Shown here: positions 44,002 through 52,647 of the stretch, piece after piece | Position numbering within the stretch: position 1 is the first letter of the stretch | Layout of the letters: each line of letters starts with the position of its first letter | From: an uncultured Pelagibacteraceae bacterium | GTDB taxonomy: Bacteria; Pseudomonadota; Alphaproteobacteria; Pelagibacterales; Pelagibacteraceae | Length of the DNA stretch: 64,000 bases | Direction: 5' to 3' | Assembly (NCBI GenBank): GCA_902555945.1 | Contig: CACDUS010000001.1 | Span: 62,001 to 126,000 of the forward strand | Made by a program: the position numbers and the translations under genes | The notes under the pieces: model-generated | Seen by the model: the letters and a program-made list of their open reading frames with translations, nothing else | What the model was told of the DNA's origin: nothing | Database searches by the model: none

Positions 44002-45444
44002 ATGTACGAAAAATTTGGACAATTTATTGATGGCAATTGGTCACCCTCATCAAATGGTGAAACTTATGAAGTTATCAATCCTGCAACAGAAGAAGTTTTA
44101 GGTAAAGCTTCTAAAGCTTCTCCAGAAGATGTGGATAGAGCATTAAAGTCAGCTGAAAAAGGATTACAAGTTTGGAAAAAAACTGCACCGTGGCAAAGAT
44201 CATATATCATCAGACGAATTGCAGACAAGATGAGAGAAAAACAAGATCTATTAGCAAAATGGATGACACTTGAAGTTGGAAAACCATTAGCAGAAGCTAA
44301 AGGAGAGATTAATGGAGCAGCAGATATTTTTGAATGGAATGCTGAAGAGACAAAAAGAATTTATGGCCAAACAGTAGAAAGTAGATTTGAAGATACAAGA
44401 GTGCATGTTTATTACCAACCGGTAGGTGTTGTAGCAGCGTTAACTCCTTGGAATTTTCCAGCAGTATTATCAGCTAGAAAAATTTCGACTGCTTTAGCTG
44501 CAGGTTGTTCTGTTATAATTAAACCAGATGTAATTACTCCAGGAGTAGTAATGCAAATGGTTGATATTTGTAGAGAGTGTGGTGTACCTGCAGGTGTTGT
44601 AAATCTTTTATCTGGTGATCCACCAAGTATTGCACAACAGTTAATTGCCTCAGACATAATTAAAAAAGTTTCAATCACTGGATCTTCAAGAGTTGGAAAA
44701 TTAATTTTGAAACAAGCTGCTGATAAAGTTCAAAGAGTAACAATGGAACTTTCTGGTCATTCACCATTTATTGTGTTTGATGATGCAGATATCAAAAAAG
44801 CTGCAGACATGGCTATAGCTGCAAAATTTAGAAATAATGGTCAAGTTTGCATATCTCCAAATAGATTTTACATTCATGAGAGTAAAAAAGATGAGTTTGT
44901 TAATTTATTTGTAGATAAAACAAAAAAATTAAAAATTGGTGATGGTATGGATCCAAGTACTCAATTAGGTCCATTAACTACTAAGAAAAGATTAAATGAA
45001 ATTGAAGAGTTGGTTGAGAAAACAAAGCAAGAGGGTGCTAAAGTTTTATTAGGTGGAAAAAGACCAGCTGGATTTAACAAAGGTTTTTTTTATGAGCCAA
45101 CTGTGTTTGATGATGTGAAAGATGATTTTACTATAATGAAACAAGAACCATTTGGTCCATTGGTTCCAATGCTATCTTTCAAATCTTTTGATGAAGTAAT
45201 TGAAAGAGCAAATAATCATGAACTTGGTTTATCTAGTTATGTTTGTACTAATTCAATGGAAAAAGCACATCTTGCTTCTGAAAAATTAGAGACAGGAACA
45301 GTAGGTGTAAATACTGGAATGATTGCAATTGCCGAGGCACCATTTGGAGGCATAAAACAAAGTGGATATGGAAGAGAAGGTGGTTCTGAGGCAATCAAAG
45401 ATTATTTAAATGTAAAATACACTCACATGGGTATCAAAGGATAA
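44002..45444 (+). CDS. NAD(P)-dependent aldehyde dehydrogenase
   Basis: A 480-residue ALDH. TPWNFPAVLSARKI is the cofactor region. MELSGHSPFIVFDDAD holds the catalytic Glu, and FRNNGQVCISPNRFYI holds the nucleophilic Cys. The end (FGGIKQSGYGREGGSEAIKDYL) resembles succinate-semialdehyde or lactaldehyde/glycolaldehyde dehydrogenases. It opens the sugar island and could oxidise lactaldehyde, glycolaldehyde or another product aldehyde. The substrate is not clear from sequence. Confidence 0.92.
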   Translation: MYEKFGQFIDGNWSPSSNGETYEVINPATEEVLGKASKASPEDVDRALKSAEKGLQVWKKTAPWQRSYIIRRIADKMREKQDLLAKWMTLEVGKPLAEAKGEINGAADIFEWNAEETKRIYGQTVESRFEDTRVHVYYQPVGVVAALTPWNFPAVLSARKISTALAAGCSVIIKPDVITPGVVMQMVDICRECGVPAGVVNLLSGDPPSIAQQLIASDIIKKVSITGSSRVGKLILKQAADKVQRVTMELSGHSPFIVFDDADIKKAADMAIAAKFRNNGQVCISPNRFYIHESKKDEFVNLFVDKTKKLKIGDGMDPSTQLGPLTTKKRLNEIEELVEKTKQEGAKVLLGGKRPAGFNKGFFYEPTVFDDVKDDFTIMKQEPFGPLVPMLSFKSFDEVIERANNHELGLSSYVCTNSMEKAHLASEKLETGTVGVNTGMIAIAEAPFGGIKQSGYGREGGSEAIKDYLNVKYTHMGIKG

Positions 45445-45466
45445 CTAATTTAAATTAGATTCTAAA

Positions 45467-45886
45467 ATGAAATATCTTCATACAATGATAAGAATTTCCA
45501 ACATTGAGGATTCATTGAATTTTTATTGCAAAGGATTAGGTTTAAAAGAAACTAGACGAAAAGAAGACGAAAAAGGAAGATACACTCTAATATTTTTAGC
45601 AGCACCTAATGATGAAAAAGCAGAAATTGAATTAACTTATAATTGGGATGGAGATGATCTTGGTTCAGGATCTAGAAACTTTGGTCATTTAGCTTATAGA
45701 GTTGAAAATATTTATGAAACTTGCCAAAGATTAAAAGATATGGGTGTTACTATTAATAGGCCACCTAGAGATGGACACATGGCTTTTGTTAGATCGCCAG
45801 ATAATATTTCAATAGAAATTTTGCAAGAAGGATATTTAGAACCAAAAGAGCCTTGGGTTTCAATGCCAAACACTGGTAAATGGTAA
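45467..45886 (+). CDS. VOC-family glyoxalase I-like protein
   Basis: A 139-residue protein with two beta-alpha-beta-beta-beta modules. Likely metal ligands are His5 (YLHTMIRI), Glu in AEIELTYNW, His in GHLAYRV and Glu in SIEILQEG, the ligand set of lactoylglutathione lyase. It could detoxify methylglyoxal. It is 22 bases after the aldehyde dehydrogenase and ten before an SDR gene, so it belongs to the sugar island transcript. Confidence 0.87.
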   Translation: MKYLHTMIRISNIEDSLNFYCKGLGLKETRRKEDEKGRYTLIFLAAPNDEKAEIELTYNWDGDDLGSGSRNFGHLAYRVENIYETCQRLKDMGVTINRPPRDGHMAFVRSPDNISIEILQEGYLEPKEPWVSMPNTGKW

Positions 45887-45896
45887 TTAATTTATA

Positions 45897-46646
45897 ATGA
45901 TCAAATTTAACTTAGAAAATAGAGTAGCAATAGTAACAGGAGGCGCCCAAGGTTTTGGTTTATCAATTACAAAAAGATTTATTAATTCAGGTGCAAAAGT
46001 AATCATTTGGGATATTGATGAAAATGAATGTAAAAAAGCAATTGACCAAATCAGCTCTGAAAAATGCTCTTTTAGAATTGTAGATGTTAAACAAATAGAG
46101 AATATCCAGTCTAATTTAAATGAGATAGAAAAAAAATTTGGTAAAATCGATATATTTATTAACAATGCAGGAATAGCAGGAAAAAATACTTCAGTTGTCG
46201 ATTATCCTCTTGAAGAATGGAAAAAAGTAATTGATTTAAATTTAAACGCAGTATTTTATTGTTGTAAATCAGTAGTACCTTATATGATTAGAAATAATTA
46301 TGGACGTATAGTAAACATTGCTTCAATCGCTGGAAAAGAAGGAAATCCAAATGCAAGCGCTTATAGTACATCAAAAGCTGGGGTTATAGGTTTAACAAAA
46401 TCTTTAGGTAAAGAATTAGCTAAATATAATATAGCTGTTAATTGTGTAACACCTGCGGTGGCTAAAACAAGAATTTTTGATCAAATGACCAAAGAACACA
46501 TTGATTATATGTTATCTAAAATACCAAGAAATAGATTTGCTAAAGTAGAAGAGTTAGCTTCATTGGTTACATGGTTATCATCTGAAGAAAATTCATTTAC
46601 TACAAGTGCAGTTTATGATTTAAGCGGAGGGAGAGCTACTTATTAA
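45897..46646 (+). CDS. Short-chain dehydrogenase (SDR), sugar-island copy 1
   Basis: A 249-residue classical SDR. The cofactor motif is VTGGAQGFGLSI, followed by INNAGIAG, and the active site is Ser in VNIASIAG with YSTSKAG (Tyr-x-x-x-Lys). Asp in IIWDIDENE suggests NAD preference. FabG-like in length, but the context argues for a sugar or polyol substrate. It is two bases before the ROK kinase gene. Confidence 0.9.
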   Translation: MIKFNLENRVAIVTGGAQGFGLSITKRFINSGAKVIIWDIDENECKKAIDQISSEKCSFRIVDVKQIENIQSNLNEIEKKFGKIDIFINNAGIAGKNTSVVDYPLEEWKKVIDLNLNAVFYCCKSVVPYMIRNNYGRIVNIASIAGKEGNPNASAYSTSKAGVIGLTKSLGKELAKYNIAVNCVTPAVAKTRIFDQMTKEHIDYMLSKIPRNRFAKVEELASLVTWLSSEENSFTTSAVYDLSGGRATY

Positions 46647-46648
46647 TT

Positions 46649-47551
46649 ATGCAAATAGGAATTGATGTTGGTGCAACAAAAATTGAAAGTGTTGTGCTTG
46701 AAGATAATGGTAATGAAAGTCATAGATCGAGAACACCTTGTCCAAAAGATTACACCTCAATTATAAGCACTATTAAAGAAATACATGATAAGTTACAAAA
46801 CGAATTTAAAAGAGAATTACCAATTGGAGTTTGTCATCCTGGAGTTCATTCACCCCAAACTGGTTTAGTTAAAAATGCACCGAATTGTTATTGGTTAGAA
46901 AAAAAACCTTTTCAATCCGATTTGAGAAAAGCTTTAGGAAAAGAAGTTTTCTGTGAAAATGATGCTAATTGTTTTGCATTATCTGAAGCGATAGATGGTG
47001 CTGGAAAACATTATAAGATTGTTTATGGAATAATTTTAGGTTCTGGCGCGGGTGGTGGTTTAGTGATTGATAAAAAAATTGTTAGTGGCCCAAATGGTGT
47101 TGCGGGTGAATGGGGACATAATCAAATTCCTTATTTTTTATCTAAAAAAGAAAATTTTGAAACTTCATCTTTAAGAGAAGCTGAAATAGAAAGCTTTATA
47201 TCAGGACTTGGTTTAGCAAAAAGATTTAATAAACAGTATAAAAAAAATTTAAAAACTAATGAAATTTTTGAATTAAATAGAAAACATGATTTAGATGCAG
47301 AAAGATTTATTGATGAATTTAAAATTAATTTAGCTATGTCTTTAGCTACTATAATCAACATACTTGATCCAGATGCTTTTATTTTTGGAGGTGGTGTTTC
47401 TAATGAAATAGATTTTTTGAGTGAAATAGAAACCATCGTTAAAAAATATGTAATAGGAAAAGAATACGATGGAGTTTTTTTAAAACCAAAATACGGTGAT
47501 GCTAGTGGTGTTAGAGGTGCTGCAAGACTAGGACGAACAACTATTTATTAA
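46649..47551 (+). CDS. ROK-family sugar kinase without the zinc motif
   Basis: A 300-residue ROK protein. The phosphate loop is GIDVGATKIESVVLED, GVCHPGVHSPQTG follows, and ENDANCFALSEA, then ILGSGAGGGLVIDKKIVSGPNGVAGEWGH, are clear. The CxCGxxGCxE zinc motif that usually follows the GH is absent: the stretch IPYFLSKKENFETSSLREAEIESFISG has no cysteine. It may be a glucokinase or fructokinase. Loss of the zinc site is uncommon in kinases of this family. It precedes the sugar ABC transporter genes by 175 bases. Confidence 0.85.
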   Translation: MQIGIDVGATKIESVVLEDNGNESHRSRTPCPKDYTSIISTIKEIHDKLQNEFKRELPIGVCHPGVHSPQTGLVKNAPNCYWLEKKPFQSDLRKALGKEVFCENDANCFALSEAIDGAGKHYKIVYGIILGSGAGGGLVIDKKIVSGPNGVAGEWGHNQIPYFLSKKENFETSSLREAEIESFISGLGLAKRFNKQYKKNLKTNEIFELNRKHDLDAERFIDEFKINLAMSLATIINILDPDAFIFGGGVSNEIDFLSEIETIVKKYVIGKEYDGVFLKPKYGDASGVRGAARLGRTTIY

Positions 47552-47726
47552 ATACAACTTAAATTAGAAATAATTTTTAAAATAATATTTATTTACCAAG
47601 TATTTTAAAAAAAATTTTTCAAAAAAAAAATTCAACTTGAAATTGAAGACAATAAAATAAATTTAAAAATATCTCTAAAAAATATAACGTCTTTTTTTTT
47701 ATTAATAAAAATAACTAGGAGAAATA

Positions 47727-48980
47727 ATGAGAAAAATAATAATTGCTATCATGGCAATGGTTTTAGCTCCAACTTTATCTTACGCTGGATCTAAAGCTGA
47801 AGTTCTTCACTGGTGGACATCAGGTGGAGAAGCAAAAGCACTTCAAGTATTAAAAGATGATTTTGCTGCTAAAGGTGGTGTTTGGTCTGATATGCCAGTT
47901 GCAGGTGGTGGTGGAGATGCTGCTATGCAAACATTAAAAGCTAGAATCGTAGCTAACGATGCACCAGCTGCTGCACAAATTAAAGGTCCAACTATTCAAG
48001 CTTATGACAGAGAAGGTGTTGTAGCTCCATACAATATTGATGCTGTAGCAAAAGCTGAAGGATGGGACAAACTTTTAAGTAAACAAGTTGCTAGTCATAT
48101 GAAATGTGACAATGGTAAAGCTTATTGTGCTGCACCTGTAAACATTCATAGAATTGATTGGTTCTGGGCAAACAAAAAAGTTTTAGACTCAAATGGAATT
48201 AAAATGCCAACTTCTTGGGATGAGTTCAATGCTGCAGCTGACAAGCTACAAGCAAAAGGAATTATACCTTTAGCGCATGGTTCACAACCTTGGCAAGATG
48301 CAACAGTTTTTGAAGCTGTAGCTCTTGGTATCGGTGGAAACAAGTTTTATAAAAAAGCTTTCGTTGATGCTGATGCAAAAACTTTAGGAAGTTCAACAAT
48401 GGTGAAAATTTTTGACCAAATGAGAAAACTTAAAGGTTACACTGATCCAGGATCTCCAGGAAGAGACTGGAACGTTGCAACAGGTATGGTTATGGAAGGT
48501 AAAGCTGCTTTCCAACTTATGGGTGACTGGGCAAAAGGTGAGTTTGCTGCAGCTGGGTTAAAACCAGATGTAGATTACTATTGTGCTTCAACTCCATCAG
48601 ATAATGGATACTTGTACAATGTTGACTCTTTTATTTTCTTTAAGATCAAAGGAGATGAAAAGGTTGAAGGGCAAAAATTACTTGCAAGTTTAATGATGGG
48701 TAAAAACTTCCAAAAAGTTTTTAACATTTACAAAGGTTCAATTCCTGCAAGACTTGATGTACCAATGGATGATTTTGACAAATGTGCAAAAAAATCTAAT
48801 GCAGATTTAAATACTGCAGCAAAAAAAGGTGGATTACTTCCAAGTTTTGCCCACGGTATGACTTTAGAATTAGGTGTTAAAGGAGCAATACAAGACGTTG
48901 TTACTGAACACTTTAATTCAGACATGTCTTCACAGGATGCTGTTAAAAAATTATCAGCTGCTGTTAAGGCTGCAAGTTAA
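47727..48980 (+). CDS. Sugar ABC transporter substrate-binding protein (GtsA-like)
   Basis: A 417-residue binding protein with a signal peptide (MRKIIIAIMAMVLAPTLSYA). The mature start AEVLHWWTSGGEAKALQVL and DMPVAGGGGDAAMQTLKARI match glucose/mannose-binding GtsA-type proteins. The C-terminal half also fits (QLMGDWAKGEF). The ribosome binding site aggaga is strong. The 175-base region upstream is very AT-rich and must hold the promoter; I could not choose one. A hairpin terminator follows, so it is likely the most expressed gene of the transporter. The exact sugar is unknown. Confidence 0.9.
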   Translation: MRKIIIAIMAMVLAPTLSYAGSKAEVLHWWTSGGEAKALQVLKDDFAAKGGVWSDMPVAGGGGDAAMQTLKARIVANDAPAAAQIKGPTIQAYDREGVVAPYNIDAVAKAEGWDKLLSKQVASHMKCDNGKAYCAAPVNIHRIDWFWANKKVLDSNGIKMPTSWDEFNAAADKLQAKGIIPLAHGSQPWQDATVFEAVALGIGGNKFYKKAFVDADAKTLGSSTMVKIFDQMRKLKGYTDPGSPGRDWNVATGMVMEGKAAFQLMGDWAKGEFAAAGLKPDVDYYCASTPSDNGYLYNVDSFIFFKIKGDEKVEGQKLLASLMMGKNFQKVFNIYKGSIPARLDVPMDDFDKCAKKSNADLNTAAKKGGLLPSFAHGMTLELGVKGAIQDVVTEHFNSDMSSQDAVKKLSAAVKAAS

Positions 48981-48998
48981 TCGATAATATTAAATTAT

Positions 48999-49036
48999 AA
49001 TTACGCGCTATTAAATTAGCGCGTAATTTATTTTTT
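48999..49036 (+). terminator. Hairpin terminator between binding protein and permease genes
   Basis: A perfect twelve-base stem (AATTACGCGCTA with TAGCGCGTAATT) with a six-base loop ends in TATTTTTT. It lies 18 bases after the binding-protein stop and before the permease gene. It probably gives partial termination and protects the upstream mRNA. Confidence 0.88.
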
Positions 49037-49044
49037 AGAATTCT

Positions 49045-49920
49045 ATGTTTTGGTTAAAAAGAAATTTACCTAGATTAGTGATAGCTCCATCATTTGGTGT
49101 TTTAGCTTGGTTTGTCTATGGATTCATCTTATGGACAATTTATATTTCTTTTACTAAATCAAAATTATTACCCGTTTATGATATTTGGGGTTTGGACCAA
49201 TATTTTAGATTGTGGTCAATGCCGAGATGGCATGTAGCTGTTGAAAATTTATTTATATTTACAACCTTATTTATAGTTTTTTGTATATTCATTGGAATTT
49301 TACTTGCTATCTTACTAGATCAAAAAATAAGAGCAGAGGGTTTTTTAAGAACAGTTTATTTATATCCGATGGCATTATCTTTTATTGTAACAGGTACTGC
49401 TTGGAGATGGATGTTGAATCCATCATTAGGTATTGAAAAATTTGCTCAAGATTTAGGTTTTGTTAATTTCACTTTTGATTGGTTAGTCACACCTGGAATG
49501 TCAATTTATACAATAGTGATTGCGGGTGTTTGGCAATCATCAGGCTTTATAATGGCAATATTTTTAGCTGGTTTAAGATCTGTTGATGATGAGATTATAA
49601 AAGCTGCTAAAATTGATGGAGCAAGTCTAGTTTCAGTTTATACAAAAATAATTTTACCAATGATGCGACCAGTATTTATGAGCGCAATAGTGATATTGGT
49701 TCACTTAGCAATTAAGAGTTATGATTTAGTTATTGCTTTAACTGCAGGAGGTCCTGGGATTTCATCTGATATGCCTGCTGTGTTTATGACTCAAATGGCA
49801 TTCCATAGAAGTGAAATAGGTCTAGCATCTGCAAGTGCAATTATGATGTTCTTAACTGTTTCGGCCATTGTAGTTCCTTATTTATATTCAGAATTAAAGA
49901 GAGAAGATGACAGAAAATAA
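49045..49920 (+). CDS. Sugar ABC transporter permease 1 (GtsB/MalF-like)
   Basis: A 291-residue inner-membrane protein with about six helices. The EAA-type loop is DDEIIKAAKIDGASLVSVYTKIILP. It pairs with the next gene, whose start overlaps its end by 14 bases, to form the channel for the GtsA-like protein's sugar. Confidence 0.93.
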   Translation: MFWLKRNLPRLVIAPSFGVLAWFVYGFILWTIYISFTKSKLLPVYDIWGLDQYFRLWSMPRWHVAVENLFIFTTLFIVFCIFIGILLAILLDQKIRAEGFLRTVYLYPMALSFIVTGTAWRWMLNPSLGIEKFAQDLGFVNFTFDWLVTPGMSIYTIVIAGVWQSSGFIMAIFLAGLRSVDDEIIKAAKIDGASLVSVYTKIILPMMRPVFMSAIVILVHLAIKSYDLVIALTAGGPGISSDMPAVFMTQMAFHRSEIGLASASAIMMFLTVSAIVVPYLYSELKREDDRK

Positions 49921-50800
49921 TTATTATCAATTGGAAAAATCATCAAAAAATAAAAAAATTATTTATAGATGGATTTTATTTATAATATTAGGTTTGTTTG
50001 CAATTTATTACATAGCTCCTCTTTATGTAATGATAGTTACTTCATTTAAGACAATGGAAGAAATTAGACAGGGTAATTTATTCTCACTTCCAAGTGCATT
50101 AAATTTTGAAGCGTGGGATGTTGCATGGAATGGACAAGGATTTTCTGCAGGAGATGTTTTCTTAAAAACTTATTTTTGGAATTCAGTAAAATTAGTTGTA
50201 CCAGCGGTAATCATATCAACTATACTAGGAGCTATAAATGGTTATGCTTTGACTAAATGGAGATTCAAAGGTGATAGTTATATTTTTCTACTTTTCTTGT
50301 TTGGAACTTTCATTCCTTACCAAGCAATACTTCTACCAATGTCTAGAACGCTTGGAAGTATGGGTATTTCAAATTCGATATATGGTCTAATTCTAGTTCA
50401 TGTAGTTTATGGTTTATGTTTTACAACATTGTTTTGTAGAAATTATTATATTTCAATTTCAAATGAGATCGTCAAAGCAGCAAGAATAGATGGGGCAGGT
50501 TTCTTTAAAATATTTTTTAGAATTATTTTGCCAATATCAGCACCGATTCTAGTAGTTACAGTTATTTGGCAATTTACTATGATATGGAATGATTTTTTAT
50601 TTGGAGCAACTTTTACTTTTGGTAATGAAGCTCCTATTCAAGTAGCTTTAAATAACATGGTATTAACTAGCTCGAGTGTAAAAAGATATAATGTAGACAT
50701 GGCAGCTGCTATTATAGCTGGCTTTCCAACTTTAATTGTTTATGTTTTGGCTGGAAAATATTTCATTAGGGGATTAACAGCAGGATCAGTGAAAGGATAA
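49907..50800 (+). CDS. Sugar ABC transporter permease 2 (GtsC/MalG-like)
   Basis: A 297-residue inner-membrane protein with about six helices. The EAA-type loop is SNEIVKAARIDGAGFFKIFFRIILP. The late GLTAGSVKG tail is typical of MalG-type permeases, where it contacts the ATPase. It is one base from the ATPase gene. Confidence 0.93.
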   Translation: MTENNYYQLEKSSKNKKIIYRWILFIILGLFAIYYIAPLYVMIVTSFKTMEEIRQGNLFSLPSALNFEAWDVAWNGQGFSAGDVFLKTYFWNSVKLVVPAVIISTILGAINGYALTKWRFKGDSYIFLLFLFGTFIPYQAILLPMSRTLGSMGISNSIYGLILVHVVYGLCFTTLFCRNYYISISNEIVKAARIDGAGFFKIFFRIILPISAPILVVTVIWQFTMIWNDFLFGATFTFGNEAPIQVALNNMVLTSSSVKRYNVDMAAAIIAGFPTLIVYVLAGKYFIRGLTAGSVKG

Positions 50801-50801
50801 A

Positions 50802-51884
50802 ATGGCAAATCTAAAAATTAATGATATCAATAAAAACTTCGGAAGCACTGAGGTACTTAAAGGTATAAACTTAGACATTAACGATGGAGATTTTTTAGTT
50901 CTACTTGGGCCATCAGGCTGTGGAAAATCTACTTTATTGAATACAATAGCTGGATTAGAAACTTCTAATAGTGGTGAAATCTTAATTGATAATCATGTTG
51001 TTAATAACATGGAACCTAGCGATAGAGATATAGCGTTAGTGTTTCAATCTTATGCACTTTATCCAGCTATGACAGTAAGAAAAAATGTTACATTTGGTTT
51101 AGAACAAAGAAAAACACCAAAGGAAAAAATATCAGAAGCTCTAAATGAAGTTTCTAATTTGCTTCAAATAAATGAACTGTTAGATAGAAAACCATCCCAA
51201 TTATCTGGTGGACAAAGACAGAGAGTTGCTATGGGAAGAGCTTTAGTACGTCATCCAAAAGTTTTTTTATTTGATGAGCCTTTATCAAATTTAGATGCAA
51301 AATTGAGAGTTGAAATGAGAAGAGAGATTAAAAAACTTCATAAGAGGTTAAAAACTACAATTGTATATGTCACACATGATCAAACAGAGGCTATGAGCTT
51401 GGGCACAAATATTGCAATTATGGATCAAGGTAAAATTCAACAGTGTGATACTCCAAAAAATATTTACAACAAACCTCAAAACATGTTCGTTGCTGATTTT
51501 ATAGGCTCACCATCAATGAACTTGCTAGAGGGAAGTTTAAACAACAAGATGTTCAAACCAAATGGATCAGACAATGTTCAGATTCCATTAGAAAAATATG
51601 ATTTTATTAATAAAAATATCAACAATGGATCTATATTCCTAGGCATTAGACCAGAGCATGTTTATTTTGATAAGGTAAATGAAGATTGTTTTGGTATAAA
51701 ATTAAAATCTGAAATTATAGAATATACAGGTCATGAACAAATAATTACATTCAATTTTTCGGGTCAACAATTTTTAGGAAAATTTCCATCAACAATCGAT
51801 ATTCAAATGGATAAAGAACTTGATCTATATATTGATTTAAAACAAATTTCTTTGTTCGATAAAAACACTCAAAATAGAATTTAA
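50802..51884 (+). CDS. Sugar ABC transporter ATPase (MalK/UgpC-like)
   Basis: A 360-residue ABC ATPase. Walker A is GPSGCGKST, the signature is LSGGQRQRVAMGRAL, Walker B is VFLFDEPLSNLD and the switch His is in VYVTHDQTEAM. The C-terminal OB-fold regulatory domain (about 235-360) is present, with FLGIRPEHVYFD. In some bacteria one MalK-type ATPase serves several sugar transporters. It is two bases before the next SDR gene. Confidence 0.95.
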   Translation: MANLKINDINKNFGSTEVLKGINLDINDGDFLVLLGPSGCGKSTLLNTIAGLETSNSGEILIDNHVVNNMEPSDRDIALVFQSYALYPAMTVRKNVTFGLEQRKTPKEKISEALNEVSNLLQINELLDRKPSQLSGGQRQRVAMGRALVRHPKVFLFDEPLSNLDAKLRVEMRREIKKLHKRLKTTIVYVTHDQTEAMSLGTNIAIMDQGKIQQCDTPKNIYNKPQNMFVADFIGSPSMNLLEGSLNNKMFKPNGSDNVQIPLEKYDFINKNINNGSIFLGIRPEHVYFDKVNEDCFGIKLKSEIIEYTGHEQIITFNFSGQQFLGKFPSTIDIQMDKELDLYIDLKQISLFDKNTQNRI

Positions 51885-51885
51885 T

Positions 51886-52647
51886 ATGAATGCAATTTAT
51901 CCTGATTTAAAAAATAAGATAGTTTTAATAACTGGTGGTGGCTCAGGTATTGGCTCATCAATTGTTGAACATTTTTGTGAACAAGGCGCAGTAGTTTACT
52001 TTATTGATATAAATGAAGATGCATCAAAAAAATTAATTGAGGAATGTAAAAATAAAAAAATTTCAATTCCAAATTATATTAAGTGTGATTTATTAAACAT
52101 AAAAGAATTACAAGAAAATATTAAAAAAATTATTAATGGGAAAGGAAAAATAGATATATTAATCAATAATGCTGCGAATGATGAGAGGCATAAAATTGAA
52201 GATGTTACTGAAGAATATTGGAATGATCGGATTAATGTGAATTTAAGACATTACTTTTTTTCAGTCCAATCTGTTAGAGAAATAATGATAAAGAACAAAA
52301 GTGGAGTAATTGTCAACGTCGGTTCCATATCATGGATGATTGGTCAAGGTGGTATGGCTATTTATACAGCAGCAAAATCTGCAGTTGTTGGATTGACTAG
52401 ATCTTTTGCTAGAGATCTTGGTGAATTTAATATTAGAGTAAACTCAGTTGTACCTGGATGGACAATAACAGAAAGACAAATTGAAAAGTGGCTTACACCT
52501 GAAGCTGAAGCTGATATGATGAAACAACAATGTTTAAAAAGAAGATTAATGCCATCTGAAATTGCGAAAGCAATTTTATTTTTTTCCTCTGATCAGTCAT
52601 CTGGTTGCACCAATCAATCTTATATTGTTGATAATGGTTGGATTTAA
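51886..52647 (+). CDS. Short-chain dehydrogenase (SDR), sugar-island copy 2
   Basis: A 253-residue classical SDR. The cofactor motif is ITGGGSGIGSSI, Asp follows in YFIDINED (NAD preference), NNAANDE comes next, the catalytic Ser is in GSISWMIG and YTAAKSA holds the Tyr-Lys pair. As it directly follows the sugar transporter and precedes the sugar-acid dehydratase, the likely job is oxidising the imported aldose to a lactone. Its stop overlaps the dehydratase ATG (TAATG). Confidence 0.9.
   Translation: MNAIYPDLKNKIVLITGGGSGIGSSIVEHFCEQGAVVYFIDINEDASKKLIEECKNKKISIPNYIKCDLLNIKELQENIKKIINGKGKIDILINNAANDERHKIEDVTEEYWNDRINVNLRHYFFSVQSVREIMIKNKSGVIVNVGSISWMIGQGGMAIYTAAKSAVVGLTRSFARDLGEFNIRVNSVVPGWTITERQIEKWLTPEAEADMMKQQCLKRRLMPSEIAKAILFFSSDQSSGCTNQSYIVDNGWI

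Noticed and set aside
47552-47726. Promoter or small RNA in the 175-base gap before the sugar-binding protein
   Set aside because: The gap is nearly all A/T homopolymer runs. Several weak -10/-35 pairs exist and none stands out, and no stable hairpin is visible.
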